From Hyaloscypha bicolor E (Eukaryota; Ascomycota; Leotiomycetes; Helotiales; Hyaloscyphaceae), in NCBI RefSeq assembly GCF_002865645.1, contig NW_020194549.1, forward strand, positions 449,419 through 513,418: a stretch of 64,000 nucleotides of DNA, in the 5' to 3' direction. The notes under the pieces are model-generated. The model was not told the DNA's origin. It saw only the letters and a program-made list of their open reading frames with translations, and ran no database searches. Position 1 is the stretch's first letter; every line of letters starts with the position of its first letter. The position numbers and the translations under genes are program-made. Shown one piece after another: positions 29,090 through 41,829 of this stretch.

Positions 29090-31910
29090 TAAAAGAAATT
29101 CTCGTAACCTCAAGAACTTTTAACTTTATAACTAATAACTATTATACTAATAATACCTTTATAATACCTTTAAAAACAATAAAATAGCTAAAGAATAGAT
29201 TTCTCAAGTTAGTAAAATATAATAGCTAGTTCTTATAAGCTATAGTATTATTAAAAGCCTATAGATTAATAGTATTAAAGTTTAGAGTATTAAAGAAACT
29301 TGAGCAATTATAGAAGGCCTACTAATACTAGAAAAGATAGCTATAATTACTAAATTTAATACGAATATCCTAGATAAGCTAAGTAGTATATATAATAAGC
29401 TCTTAAAATGGAAAACCTTTATTAGAGACAGAACTAGACTAGAATTAACTAAAGAGAAGCTAAAGAATTACTAAGCTAATAATAAAAAATTCGAGAATAT
29501 TATTAAAGGTATTTCTAAAAGCAAATAAGAGAAGCTTAATAAGATTAAGACTATAATAAATAGTCTGGAAATTAAGAATTAGAATAGAATTATATTATAT
29601 AGTAAAGCTTTTAGCTAATATATTAATAATATCTATAATAATCTTAGTAAAAATATCTATAAGAAGTTATATTTTCTTTTTAAAACAGAAGCTTTAATAT
29701 ATAAGGCTATTTAGTTAATTAATAAAGCTACTTTAGAATATATAAAGGATAAGAAGTATTAGAATACTAGTATATTTACTAAATCAGATATTACTAAAGT
29801 ACTTAAATATACTAAAGCTATTTCGAAATATAGAGAATTAGAGTTTAAGCTACTATTAGCTAATAACTTTAAAGCTAGATAATATATCTTTAATACTTTC
29901 GGAATTCTAATTAAGGGAACTTATAGTAATAAGCCTTTTCCTGCTTTCCAAAATAAGCCTAAAGAATAGGCTTCTATTATAATTTTAGCTTTAATTTAAC
30001 CGGATCTAGCTAAGAAAAATAGAGCTAATTTAATAGAACCTAATAAGAAAGCTACTAGTAAAACTAATAGAACTAGTATAATTAGATAAAAAGAATCTAG
30101 TAAGAATAGAAAGTAAGCTAAACCTAAGATTTCTAATAACTAGCAGAAATCTAAGTACTAGACTAAATATAAAGTTAGTAAAATAGTAGAAAGTAAAAAG
30201 AAGCCCTTTATACTAAAGGGAAAGATATTATCTAAAAAGACTTCCTTAATTATATCTAGAACTAAAAAGTAGAAAACCGGAAATATTAAGTTCAGAGAAC
30301 TTAATAAAAATATTTAGTATACCTATAAGAGCTAAATAGAAATTAATATTTATTTAGTAAGATAAATATATCTTTAAAGAAATATATAGTAGTATTATAG
30401 GATCTATCTTTAAACGAGAATACTATAAAGTTAATAATAGATTCTTTAAAACTCCCTATATAATATATATTTAGTAACTTACTAATATTCTCTCTATTAA
30501 TATATAAGAGATTAAAGATATTCTAAAGGTAATTACTAAAATCTATAAAGTTACTAAAGGCAAGAAATATATTTCTATTACTTAAATAAATAAAAAGATA
30601 CAGGATTTCTTTTTTAAGAGCTAGGAAATTAAAAAATATAAATATAAGTACTATATTTCCGATTAATTCCGCTCTAATTTATAGATTTAATTTAATACTA
30701 TAGTTCCTATTTCTAAATCTAGTATTACTAATTTGGGTATAACTAGCTATATTTATAAGAAAAATTACCTAAAGTAAATTAAGAAGCTTAGTATTTAAGA
30801 ACTTTTAATAGAAGAAATAGAGATACTATAATTCTATTTCTAAAAAAAAATATATTAATATATAGAGATCTTAATAATAGCTACTTTACCTTAATCTTTT
30901 AACTTTTAATAGCAGATCTATTAATATAGCTTGGATTTCACGAGGTATTAAGCAAGTATTCTATTTATTTAGTTACTTACCCTTAGCTAGCCTAATACTT
31001 TACTTCTGGAAATATTAATTATAATTAGTATAAAGGTAATACTAAAGATCTGGCTACTACTAAAGCTTTAAATAGCGAATTTTACCTTAATAAGAAGTAT
31101 TGGAATATTAGCTATATTTTTCTTATAGATTATAAGAAAACTATTATCTTTAATAAGAAGTTCTTTAAAAATATTAATTATTCCTCTATTTCTAATAAAT
31201 TTAAGCTAGAAGTAGCTAAGGAATTAGGCAAGTATCTACTAAAAGTAATAGAAAGAAAGACTTTAAATATAGTCTATATAACTAGATAAATAAATACCTT
31301 TAACTAGGTAATTTATAAGTCTGGAATTATAAGAAAGTATTAGTTCTCGAATACTATATAAATCAAAAAATAGCTCAATAATAATTTATTACTTAATAGA
31401 CCTTTTACTATAGTTCCGATAAGTCTAGTTACTATTAAGGATAAAATATACGAAAATAGAATCTTTTATAAGGTTATTAAAGCCTCTTATCTAGAGCTTT
31501 CCTCTTTTATTAAAAATTAATTTAAAAATATAGTAAATAATATAAAATTCGAAGAAGCTATCTATTTAGAGTATATTAGTGTAATTTATAATATAATTCG
31601 CTATAATAAGCCTCTCTAATACCCTATAGTAAAGGCGGAAATTAAGTAATAGTTAAAGGTAAATACTAATTAATATAGAGAACTATATTAGATTTAGTAT
31701 AAGAATATAGCTAAGCAGGTTCGGATTATCTTTAAGTAAGTTCAGAAGTATGAAATAAGACTATTTAAGGGCAATAAGTCTTATTTTAGGTATATAGAGG
31801 AGAAATTAGATTAACTAATAGAGGAAGATCCTAAATATTTTATTATTTCAGACTCTAAATAGGATTTTTCTATTATTTTTAGTATTTAGAGAATAAGTAT
31901 AAATAAATAG
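29090..31910 (+). pseudogene. Accessory coding region of the A/D/C retrotransposon family, unknown function
   Basis: Downstream of integrase the plus strand carries a long frame broken almost only by TAA/TAG codons, as RIP of Gln or Trp codons would give. Visible stretches include WKTFIRDRTRLELTKEKLK (near 29,410), KLYFLFKTEALIYKAI (near 29,665), a basic Lys/Ser/Asn-rich middle (30,000-30,300), and KYWNISYIFLIDYKKTIIF (near 31,095). One frame change occurs near 30,990. The first third looks helical, possibly coiled coil. No transmembrane segment argues for an envelope protein, and I recognise no domain. The region is conserved in position in copies D and C. Confidence 0.6.
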
Positions 31911-31919
31911 AAGGTCGAA

Positions 31920-32222
31920 TATAGTATAGCAGGCTATACTTATTAAAAATCGCATTATTTTAGTAGTTTTAAGGTTTAGGTTATATAATAAAGGCCGCAG
32001 CCTTTTATATATAACTTACGGAAATTATATAAGAAAGCTGGTTTTTCTATAGACTTAGAGAATAATCCTTTATATATATTTAATTAATTAAGCTTTTATA
32101 TACTATATACTATTTATACTTTACTATTTATACTTTTAATTTATTATTTTACTATCTAGTTATATTATATACTCTAGTATACTTTATATAAGTTTTTGTT
32201 TTATTATAGTTTCTCTTCTATA
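31920..32222 (+). repeat. 3' LTR of element A (303 bp, RIP-mutated)
   Basis: It is collinear with 19,123-19,425 and the solo LTR. It starts TATAGTATAGCAGG and ends TTCTCTTCTATA. It retains GGCCGCAGCC and ACTTACGGAAAT where the 5' copy is more mutated. Confidence 0.85.
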
Positions 32223-32443
32223 ATAGGCCTGCTTTAGTAATAAAAGATTTAAGAGTAAGAGTAAAGAGAAAAAGAACTAGACTATAGGCTATATCCTTAA
32301 TAATAATAGTTTATTTAAGGAAAAGTCAGTAAATAAAAAGTAGAATAGTAAAAAACAGAAAAGAATAGACTTTATAATATAGTATTTTATTTTTGTTTTT
32401 CTTTCTTTTTTTTTACTTTCTTTTATACCTATATATAATTATT

Positions 32444-32540
32444 CTTTTTATAATAAAATATACTATAATAAGAATATTATTTCTTTCTTTTTATAATAAA
32501 ATATACTATAATAAGAATATTATTTCTTTCTTTTTATAAT
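32444..32540. repeat. 43-bp tandem repeat before the 3' LTR of element E
   Basis: The unit starts CTTTTTATAATAAAATATAC. Copies begin at 32,444 and 32,487, and a partial one begins at 32,530, giving a constant 43-bp period. It sits in the pyrimidine-rich stretch just upstream of the 3' LTR, where a polypurine/polypyrimidine priming region is expected. Confidence 0.8.
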
Positions 32541-32547
32541 AGATATC

Positions 32548-32658
32548 TATTATATTATTTAATATAGCTAGCTAATATAACTACTTTTATAATTAGTTCC
32601 TGCTTATAAGAGCTATAAATTAATTAACTTCTATATATATTAATATTTTATTATAATA
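32548..32658 (+). repeat. 3' LTR of element E (111 bp)
   Basis: Matches 11,577-11,687 over its whole length and is followed by TTTAA, the same 5 bp that precede the 5' LTR. Sequence to its right resumes element D. Confidence 0.85.
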
Positions 32659-33999
32659 TTTAAAATAATATCTATATTTATAAAAATAATATTAAAGACT
32701 TTAGAGATTATAGAAAAAGAAATTATAAGATAATATAAATAGAATTTATAATACTATTATTAAGTTTAGAATAATTAATATTAAAATTAATATAAAATAT
32801 AGAAAAATTAAATATTCTAAATTAGTATTAAGAATATAGAATTAAAAGTATTTTTTAATTATTTAAATAATATTTAATAGTAAGAAATAGATTAATAATA
32901 AAAATTAATAAATTATATTAGCTTTTTAAAGAAATAATTAGTTTCTAGTAATAAAATAATATTATAATAAAGAATAAATTTTATATAAAAGAAGTTCTCT
33001 TTATATAGAAATATATAATATACTAATTAAGCTTTAATATATATTTTAAGTATAGCTATAATTATATAGAAGAGAAAATAGATTTCTTAATATAAGATAA
33101 GCTAAATATAAGATGGGCTTTAAGTAAATAAACTTAGTTTATCTAATATCTAAAAGATTTCCAGAATTATATATTATTAAATACTTTCGGAAATAACTAT
33201 TAGATTTAATAACATTTTTCTTTCTTCTTATAAGGCTTCTAGTTCGGCTATTTTATTTATATATAACTTCTAATTAGAAAGTTTATTTAGATATTATAAG
33301 TAAACTTATAATAATAGTTTAAGTTAAAGTCGAGATTTATAAGTATTATAATTAAGCTTTAAACTAGTATAAGCTATAAGAATAGTTAGTTAAAGAAATA
33401 AGTAAAGTATTTAAAAGATTTCTAGTTTAATATAGAATATATAAAAGGCTTTCTTTTTTCTTTTCTTTTCTTTTTTATATATAGTAATTATTTATATTAT
33501 AAGAACTTTCTAGAAAGTATTATAGTTCGGAATTAAAAATCCGTAAAATAATCTCTTAATTTTCTATTTATTTTTATACTAAAAGAAATACTTTATATTT
33601 AATTCTTAAGATTTAATAATAAAATCTTATATTAAGAATACTATTTAAGAATAATAATTAGATAATAATAAGAAATATGTAATAATAAAGCTTGTCCGAT
33701 TTCCAGAATAATAGTTTAATAATAATATTTTCTAGAGGCTATAAATAATAGTCGGGAGAAAGAAATAAAAGATATATAAAGAATTAAAAGTAATAACCTT
33801 TATTTTAGATTAAGAAAAACTCTTATTATTAGATTTCTTTTTTTAGTTCTTTATAAAAGAAATATATTTTACTTTCTCTAATTTTAATAACTCTAAAATA
33901 TATATAATAATACTAGTAGCTTTTTTAATTTCCTAAATACTATTTTATTTATAATACTTTATAATTATTTTCTTTTCTAATTCTATATTTATCTTAAAA

Positions 34000-35200
34000 T
34001 ATTCGTTTATAAATATATATTTATTATTAACTTTATTTTTAGAAAAATACCAGAATCTATTTTTTTTTAAATAAATTACTTAAATTAATTTCCGGTATAT
34101 ATTTTTTAAAATATAATACTATTAAGCTCTTCTAGTATATACTATTCTTTTAGTTAATTCATATATCTTACTTTATATAAGCTAAGCTAATAATATAATA
34201 GCTTTATATTTCTTAATTTATCTTAATTTATTAGTTTAATATTATATATAAGAACTAGATTTGTTTTTGGAAATAGGCTTTAAATAAATCTAGTAAATAG
34301 TATTAAATTACTTTTTTCTCTTTTAATATTTTCTATCTTTCTTTATTCTAGCTTTTTTAATATCTTTATTTCTTATTTATATTTGCTTTATATATATTTC
34401 TAGAAATATTTCTCTATTATAAACTTTATTTTATTTAAGTATTCTCTAGATTAGAAAGTATATTTCTATAAGTAATATAGCTTCTCTATTATAAATTATA
34501 TAAAAAGAAGTAAATCTAGTTAGTTCATATATAGTAATAAATCTATCTAAGGCTTCTTTTTATTTATTATAAGTATAATAAATACTTAAATAATTAGTTA
34601 ATACTTTCTTTTAATTATATTATTTTCTTTAGAATTATAAGCCAAAATAATAATTCTATTAATCTCTAGTTTATTAAATTCCTAAATTACTACTTTTTTA
34701 AATTCTAATCTATTATTTATTTTAAATTATCTAAATAAACTATATTTATAAATAATTTCTTCTTAAATAAACATAGAAATCTTTTTACTAGTTAGATTCT
34801 TTAAAGATCTAGATTTAATTTATTCTGAGAAATTATTTCTAGTAATAACTAATAAGTTATATTTTTTATAATCTAGTAATTTAATTATATTAATTTTAAA
34901 AAAATAAAAAAATATAGCTTTTATTAGATATAGAGCTTCTTTTTATTTTCTTTTATTCTTATACTAATAAACTTTTATATATAGTTATAGTAATCTTTCT
35001 AGTAATAATAGCTAGCTACTAAATAAAAAGTATTTTCTTTTCTAGTATATCTAATCTTATTATATAGCTTTTTAATAATAGTCTTTCTTTATTTTTAGTT
35101 ATTAATAAGAAGTTAAAATAAATATATTTTAAATATAACTCTTTATAATAATTAATCTCTTATACTATAATTTAAAGCTTCTTTATTTAACTTTTAAAAC
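34000..35200 (-). pseudogene. Integrase remnant of element D
   Basis: Reverse complement of the integrase region of A (25.98-27.05 kb). For example, the block near 34,480-34,560 corresponds to the 26.58-26.66 kb segment encoding the P-x-E-I-Y-F region. RIP-mutated and non-coding. Confidence 0.65.
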
Positions 35201-36239
35201 TTGGCTCTAGAATTTTTTTTTAATCTAGAAAATATTATAAGATATTATATAATATTCTAGTATTATTCGAAATAGCTATTATTTAAGAAATCTAGTAAAA
35301 TAGTTAGGTTATTAAGTAAAGTATAAAAGTTAGTATTATTATTTACTATTTTACTAGAAATTATATATAAAAAGCTATAGCCTTTATTATATAAATTCCG
35401 AATATTATTATTTTTTAATATTACTAATTTATTTCTAGATATAATAAGGCCTTAATTATTAATCTCTAATAACTAGATACTAAGATATTATTATTTAAAT
35501 ATTTAGTAAAAGTCTTAGAAATCTAATTCCTTAAAATAATATTATATAACCGAATTGGAATTACTTTCTTTAATTAAACTTTCTATCTAATAAGTACTAT
35601 TTTAATAGTATTAAGCTCTATTACTAACTATTTATTAATATTTTTATTATTTTCGATATTATTTTCTTACTATAAGTATCTTAATAATTTATTAGTAATA
35701 ATATATTTAGTTTCTTTAATATATTTAACTTTAAAGTTAAATAATTAAATCTATACTAGCTAATAAATAACTAGAGCTTTAGAAAGATCTATAGCTACTT
35801 TACTTAATTATATAATAAGTATATTAGTATCTAGTTTAAAGATAAAATAAACTTTATATAACTAGAATTATACTTTTTATAAATACTTTACTAGCTTTTA
35901 GTATTTTCTCTTAATAGTATTATATTTCTATTTAGTATTATTTCAGATTTCAGACTTATATTATATAATTTTCTTTTTTCTTTTATTATTATATTAACTA
36001 AAAGTTCTATTTTATTTATTTAAACTAATATTTATTACTAATATAATTATTTTCTAATTTTCTAATAAATTATAGTATAACTTATAAAGTATTAAAATAG
36101 TAATAAGCTTTTCTTAAAGAATTTATATAGCTTATACTTATTTATTATTCTAGTTCTATATTATACTTTTTCTTATTAAGTAATAAATAGATTTAGTAAT
36201 AATTATAAAGCCTTTAATCTAAATATAATAATAAATAAT

Positions 36240-37050
36240 AATTTTAATAGATACCTTATTTTTAGTTATATTATTATAATATTTCTATTTTAAGATCTTA
36301 GTAATTTCTGAGCTTAAAAAGCTTCTTCTAAATACTTTATAGATAAAGCTAATAATAACTATATTATTATAATAGAATTATAATTTTTCTTTAATACTAG
36401 CTTTAGCTTATTTAATTTTATTTAAGGTTATATTCAGATTTTAAAAGTATTTAAATATAAAACGCCAAATATTAGATAAAATAAACTATTTATTATAGTT
36501 TATATAAGGTTCTTTAACTCTAATATTATTAATAAATAATATAATAATTTTAGGAAATAGATTTTCCAAAATAGTTATAATAACTTATATAAATTATATA
36601 ATGGAATTAGTAGCTTTTTAAGATAATATAGTTATTTTTAATAGCCCTAGAAGTATTATAAATATAATTAAATCTTTATTATAAGTATTTAGTATAAGTT
36701 AATTATATCCGAAAAAGAAATTAATTAGAAAAATATAAATATATCTAGTAAATTTCTTCGAGATCTTATTAGTAAATAGAAATAGATTAGTATCTTATAA
36801 GGTTACTAAATTTATTTTTATAGTGGTATTAATTAGTTTATATATTCTAGTAACCTTTTTTATAATTAAGAATTATAGATTTTAGTAAGATTTATTATAT
36901 TTCTTAAGAATTTTATAATCCAGATATTCTAATAGTATTTTTACTACTACTAGTACTAGTACTTTAGGATATAGAAAATTCTTCTCTTACTAGGCCTTAT
37001 ATTTAATAGTTTTAATTAGAATAAATAAGCTAATATTCTTATAAATTTTT
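36240..37050 (-). pseudogene. Reverse transcriptase remnant of element D
   Basis: Reverse complement of the A reverse transcriptase at about 24.0-24.8 kb. The stretch near 36,300-36,370 mirrors 24,700-24,760 and that near 36,480-36,650 mirrors the segment with the active site. Stops throughout. Confidence 0.7.
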
Positions 37051-40000
37051 CCTATTTTTTTCTAATTAAATATAATTATATTTTCTTAATTAATTATTAA
37101 TTCTCGAAATATAGCTAGGTTTTTTTCCTAGAGCCAGTTACTAATATCTAATTATTTAAGATATTCCGAAATAAATTATAAATCTTTTAGAATAACTAAT
37201 ATTTTTAATAAAAGATAGTTCTTATACTTTCTAGTATACTTTTATAAATATTTCCTAGTTTTAGATTTCTTAAACTAGTTCAGATATTTATTTAGGTCTT
37301 CTCTAGTTATATTATTAGTATTTACTAGTTAAACTTTCTTATTCTTTATTTTATATATTTCTATAACTAGAAATAGACTATAGTTATTATTTTTTTCTTT
37401 AAAAGCTATAACTAATTTCTAGAATTTATAATCTTTTTATTTAGCTCTTTTCTAATTAGATATAAAGAGTACTTTTTTATTTAGTATTTTAATATATTTT
37501 TCTTAAGCTTTTATATATTTCAGAATTCTTTCTAGTTTTAGATTTTATATTTCTTAGCTTTAGAAATATATTCTTTATTATTAGAAGATATTACTTTATT
37601 TTTTCTTTAGAAATATCTTTATTTAATATTCGTTTTACTTCTTTTTTTATTAAATCCGGAATTACTCTTAATAATACTCTAACTAAAGCCTTGTTTTATT
37701 TTAGTTTTTCTAAAAATATTATTAATTTCCTGAATTTCTAAACCTAAAATAAAAGAATTAATAAGAAATCCTAGCGTTTTTCTATTTTTTCTAATATTAT
37801 TACTAGTTATAATACTAGACTTTATTTTTTCTTTTTACTTTTAGTTTTCTATTTTATATTACTTAATTTCTTAACTCTAATAATTTAGTATTCTTAAACT
37901 ATTACTTTTTTCTGCTTTCTAGTATTTTTTAAAAGTAAAATAATTATAATAATATAAGTATTCTAGTTATTTTTAGAGTTAGTAAATCTTTTATTCTATA
38001 AACTATTACTTTTATATATAATTTTTATTTTTATTTTTATTAAGAATAATTAATTAAATAAGATCTTTAGAGCTTCTTTAATTAGAAAAAACATATCTTT
38101 ATATTTTACTTTATTTATAATCTTAGCTCTAAACTTTACTATTTTTATAAATTTAAATTTAGCTCTAGTAATAATAAATATTTAATAATTTATAATATTA
38201 TATATTATTTTACTAATACTTTTAGAGATCTTTTTAGAGAAAATATTAACTTTAGCTCTAGTATTAATTATTTCTTTATATTTAATACTTCTTTAAAGTT
38301 CTTAAAATATAAATATTATATAATATATTTATAAGCTAGTAATATTCGAATATTAATACTATTATTTTTAAATTAAATAATTCTATTAGTATTAGATATC
38401 TAAGCTAATATTTCTAATTTCTTAAGTATTCTATCTATTATATAAGCTATAGCTACTAGCTCTATAGATTTTCTAGTATATCTAACTATATTTAATATAA
38501 TAATATTTCTTATTTATAAGATAATAAAATAAGAAATATTATTCTTAATTTATTAATTCTAAAATATAATAATTAGATCTAGTATTTTTATAATATTAAT
38601 AAATATTCTTATTTCTTTCTAAATCTTTAAAAATAAAATAATTACTTTCTTTAGTAGTTTTATTAGAATATTATTAACTTTAGAAATTCTATATTTATTA
38701 TAATTAAAAGCATATTAGATTTCTAATTTATTCTATTTATTTCCGGAAATATTAATATTTATATTCTTAACTAGACTATTTTCTTATTTATTATTTCTTG
38801 AAATAATATTTTTCTAGCCTCTTATATAAAATAGCTTTTTTTCTATTCTAGCTTATTTTTAGAAAACCTCTTTAGCTATTTCTATTTCTTTTTTTTTCTT
38901 TTTAATAAAAAACCTGTTATAATATTAATAGAAATACTATTTATAGCTAAATTTTAATACTATTTATTAATTTCAGAACCCGAAATATTAGTAATTTTAA
39001 TATAATTTCCTCTAAAGTAAAGCGGCTATTTAGATTCTCTAGATATAACTTATTTACTTCTATATATAGATTCCGGTTAGCTAGTTCTCTTTTCTTTTTC
39101 TTGCCTAGTAAACTAGATATTTCCTATTAATTTTTAAATTAAATTTTTAAGTTATAATTAAATTTTTCTTTTCGGACTTAGAAAATAATTTAGTTAAACT
39201 ATTAGTACTTACTAATAAGGAAAAAGGAAATACTTTTTTATTTAGGCTTAAATAGCTCTTTATATTATTTTCTATTAAATTAGTAAATATATTTATAATT
39301 TATAAGCTCTTTTATTAGTAAATAATAGAATTAAAAAATATAAATATATTTTAGATTAATATTATTATCTTTATTTCTATTATAATATCTATAATAAATT
39401 TATTCTCTTAGTTCTAAATTTATAATATAGGCTATATTAATTTAAGTAATATCTTCTAATTATATTTAAGACTAACTTTTTCTAGAATATAATTATTTAG
39501 ATTTTTTATTTATTCTAGCTTAATTACTATAGCTACTATAGTATTTCTTATAACCTTTATTATAACCTCTAGTATATTTTTTTTCTAAAAACCTGAATTA
39601 TATTTACTAGGCTATTAATACTATTATATTTATTATAATTAACTAGATTATATAAATAGGCTATAAATATTTTCTCGAATTATAATAATAGCTATATTAA
39701 GTTATTTCTATAGGTTCTCTTAAATTATAGTAGTAATAGATAGTTTTTCTAGACTTCTTACTAGCTAGTTAATATTATTTCTTTTAGGTTTACTACTTTT
39801 AATAAGTTTTATATAATTAGTTATAAGCTGAATTTTCTTTTTATTTATATTTATAATAGCTTTAGAAAGTATAATAAAAGAAACTAATAAGAAATAATTA
39901 TTTTCTAATTTAGGAACTATATTATAAATTACTATATTTAAATATTCTTATCTAAGTCTAAATATATCTGGGTTATTAATAATATTAAAATAATATTTCT

Positions 40001-41525
40001 TTTTTTTTATATTAATAGAATATTACTATTTTCTTATATATTTTATTATATTTATAGATTTAAAGTTTATATTTTTAAGAATATAATCTCTTACTAGAAT
40101 AAATAATTCTCTTATAAATTCTTAGTATTAAGTAATTTTATTTATTTCTTTTCTTTTTAGTAATTTCTTTAATACTTTATTAAATATATTAATATAAGAC
40201 TTAGAAGAGATTTCTTTATTCTAGGCTTATATAATAATTGAATTAAGAAAGTTATAGCTAATTTTAAGTATTTTCTAGTTATATTCTCGGAATTTCTTTA
40301 ATAAGGCTTTAAAGAACTTAGTTTTCTAGTAATTTCCTAAATTATTAATATAATATTTTAGTATAATCTTAATATATTTTTTATAAATAAAAGAAATATA
40401 ATAGATAATTCTTTCTTCTTTAGTATTATTAGAAATATAATAATTCTTATATATATTTATATATTATTCCAAAAATATAAAGATATTACTTTCCTAAAAC
40501 TATAATATTTTAGAAGCTTTTATAAATAATAGATTTAAATCTAGTACTAATATATATTTATTTTTAGCTATATTAATTTTAATAATTTCTTCTATAATTA
40601 ATTATAAAGTTTCTATTTCTAAAACTTCTATTAATAAGATTTCTAAAGAACTAATTTCCTATTTAAATATATCTTTTAATTTAGGAACCGGAATTTAGAA
40701 GAAACTAGTTAATAATAATAAATATAATTAAGGTTCGAGTTTTAGTATTAGTAATAATAAAATAATAGCTTTTCTAGTTTTATTTCTATTATTTATACTT
40801 TCTTTTTTATTTTATTAGCTTAATACTTATAGTATTTCTTTTTATTTTTACTAAATTAAATATATTTAATAATATTATTAAAAGTAATAATAAAAATAAT
40901 AAATATAATTTTACTAATTTTTCTAACTTTTCTGAATTTTCTTTTTTATTTCTATTTAATATCCTTTCTTTTCTTTAAAACCTGCACTAGATTATTTATA
41001 TAATTTCTTATTTCCGATTTCTTTTTAATTTTTATTTCTGATTTTTATTTACTATTTTATTTAAAATTAAAGATATTTCTTTTTTTAGGTATTTTTTCTA
41101 GATTTAGAAATAAGCTTTTTTATTATAACTAAAAATAATATATAAATTAATAATATAATTTTATTTCCGAGTACTAAAGTCTATTTCTAACTAAGATCTA
41201 ACTTATACTATTTTAGTATAATATTTCTTATTTTAATTTTTCTATTTCTTTTTCTTTTATAATTAGCTTCTATTTCTATTATTTCTATATATTATACTAG
41301 TAATTATATCTTATAGCTAATCTATATTTAAGTTACTAGATATATTAAAATTAATACTTATATATTTTTAATATTTTAGCTTTAAGCTTAAAATATTATA
41401 ATAACCTTTTTCTTTTCTAACTTACTAAGCTAATAATCCGCCTTATAGAAATTTCTTAGAACTTTATAAAAGTATTATTTTAACTATAAAGTTTTAATTA
41501 TTTCTGTATTATTTATTATAAAATA

Positions 41526-41829
41526 TATAAAATAAAAACTATAATAAAATAAAAACCTATATAAAATATACTAGAATATAAAACATAACTTAATAGTAAA
41601 ATAATAAGATTAAAGGCATAAATAGTAAAGTATAAATAGTATATAATATATAAAAGCTTAATTAGTTAAATATTAAAAAGGAATTATTTTCTAGAACTAT
41701 AGAAAAACTAGCTTTCTTATATAATTTCTATAAGTTATATATAAAAGGCCGCGGCTTTTATTATATAACTAAAACCTTAAAATTACTAAAATAATATAAT
41801 TTTTGGAAAGTATAGCCTGCTATACTATA
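41526..41829 (-). repeat. 5' LTR of element D (RIP-mutated)
   Basis: It aligns with the solo LTR. The inner end CGGCCTGCCGTACCACA reads TAGCCTGCTATACTATA, and GGCCGCGGCTTTTA keeps the GC-rich hairpin core. Confidence 0.85.

Larger units (their letters stand above)
19123..32222 (+). mobile_element. Element A: full-length 13.1 kb gypsy retrotransposon nested in E
   Basis: Two LTRs of 303 bp (19,123-19,425 and 31,920-32,222) lie in the same orientation and match the solo LTR at 50,011-50,313. The flanks are ATAA on the left and ATAG on the right, a near-match to a 4-bp target duplication like the GTAT around the solo copy. The internal order on the plus strand is gag (about 20.5-21.3 kb), a protease/linker region, reverse transcriptase, RNase H and integrase, ending near 27.05 kb. 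An unusual 4.8 kb follows before the 3' LTR. RIP has created stops throughout and no ORF survives. Confidence 0.85.
11577..32658 (+). mobile_element. Element E: chromodomain-type gypsy retrotransposon nested in D
   Basis: Two identical-length 111-bp LTRs (11,577-11,687 and 32,548-32,658) are flanked by the 5-bp direct repeat TTTAA (11,572-11,576 and 32,659-32,663). The flanking sequence rejoins element D. The internal part (11,688-19,122 plus 32,223-32,547) is plus-strand. After reading through RIP stops it shows gag-like sequence (about 12.6-13.7 kb), reverse transcriptase, RNase H, a zinc-binding plus catalytic integrase, and a chromodomain-like end. Element A is inserted into its 3' part. 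The LTRs are short for a gypsy element. Confidence 0.8.
7765..41829 (-). mobile_element. Element D: ~13 kb gypsy retrotransposon, interrupted by element E
   Basis: D is in minus orientation. Its 3' LTR is at 7,765-8,065 and its 5' LTR at about 41,526-41,829. The body is 8,066-11,576 plus 32,664-41,525, and 11,577-32,658 is the inserted element E. Without E and one TTTAA, D is about 12,980 bp, close to the 13,100 bp of full-length relative A. The uninterrupted relative C (61,050-61,090) reads straight across the junction. D is RIP-mutated throughout. From high to low coordinate it holds gag-like sequence (about 39.8-40.6 kb), reverse transcriptase (about 36.3-37.0 kb), integrase (about 34.0-35.2 kb) and the accessory region (8.1-11.0 kb). 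I could not see a clear target duplication outside its LTRs. Confidence 0.8.
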
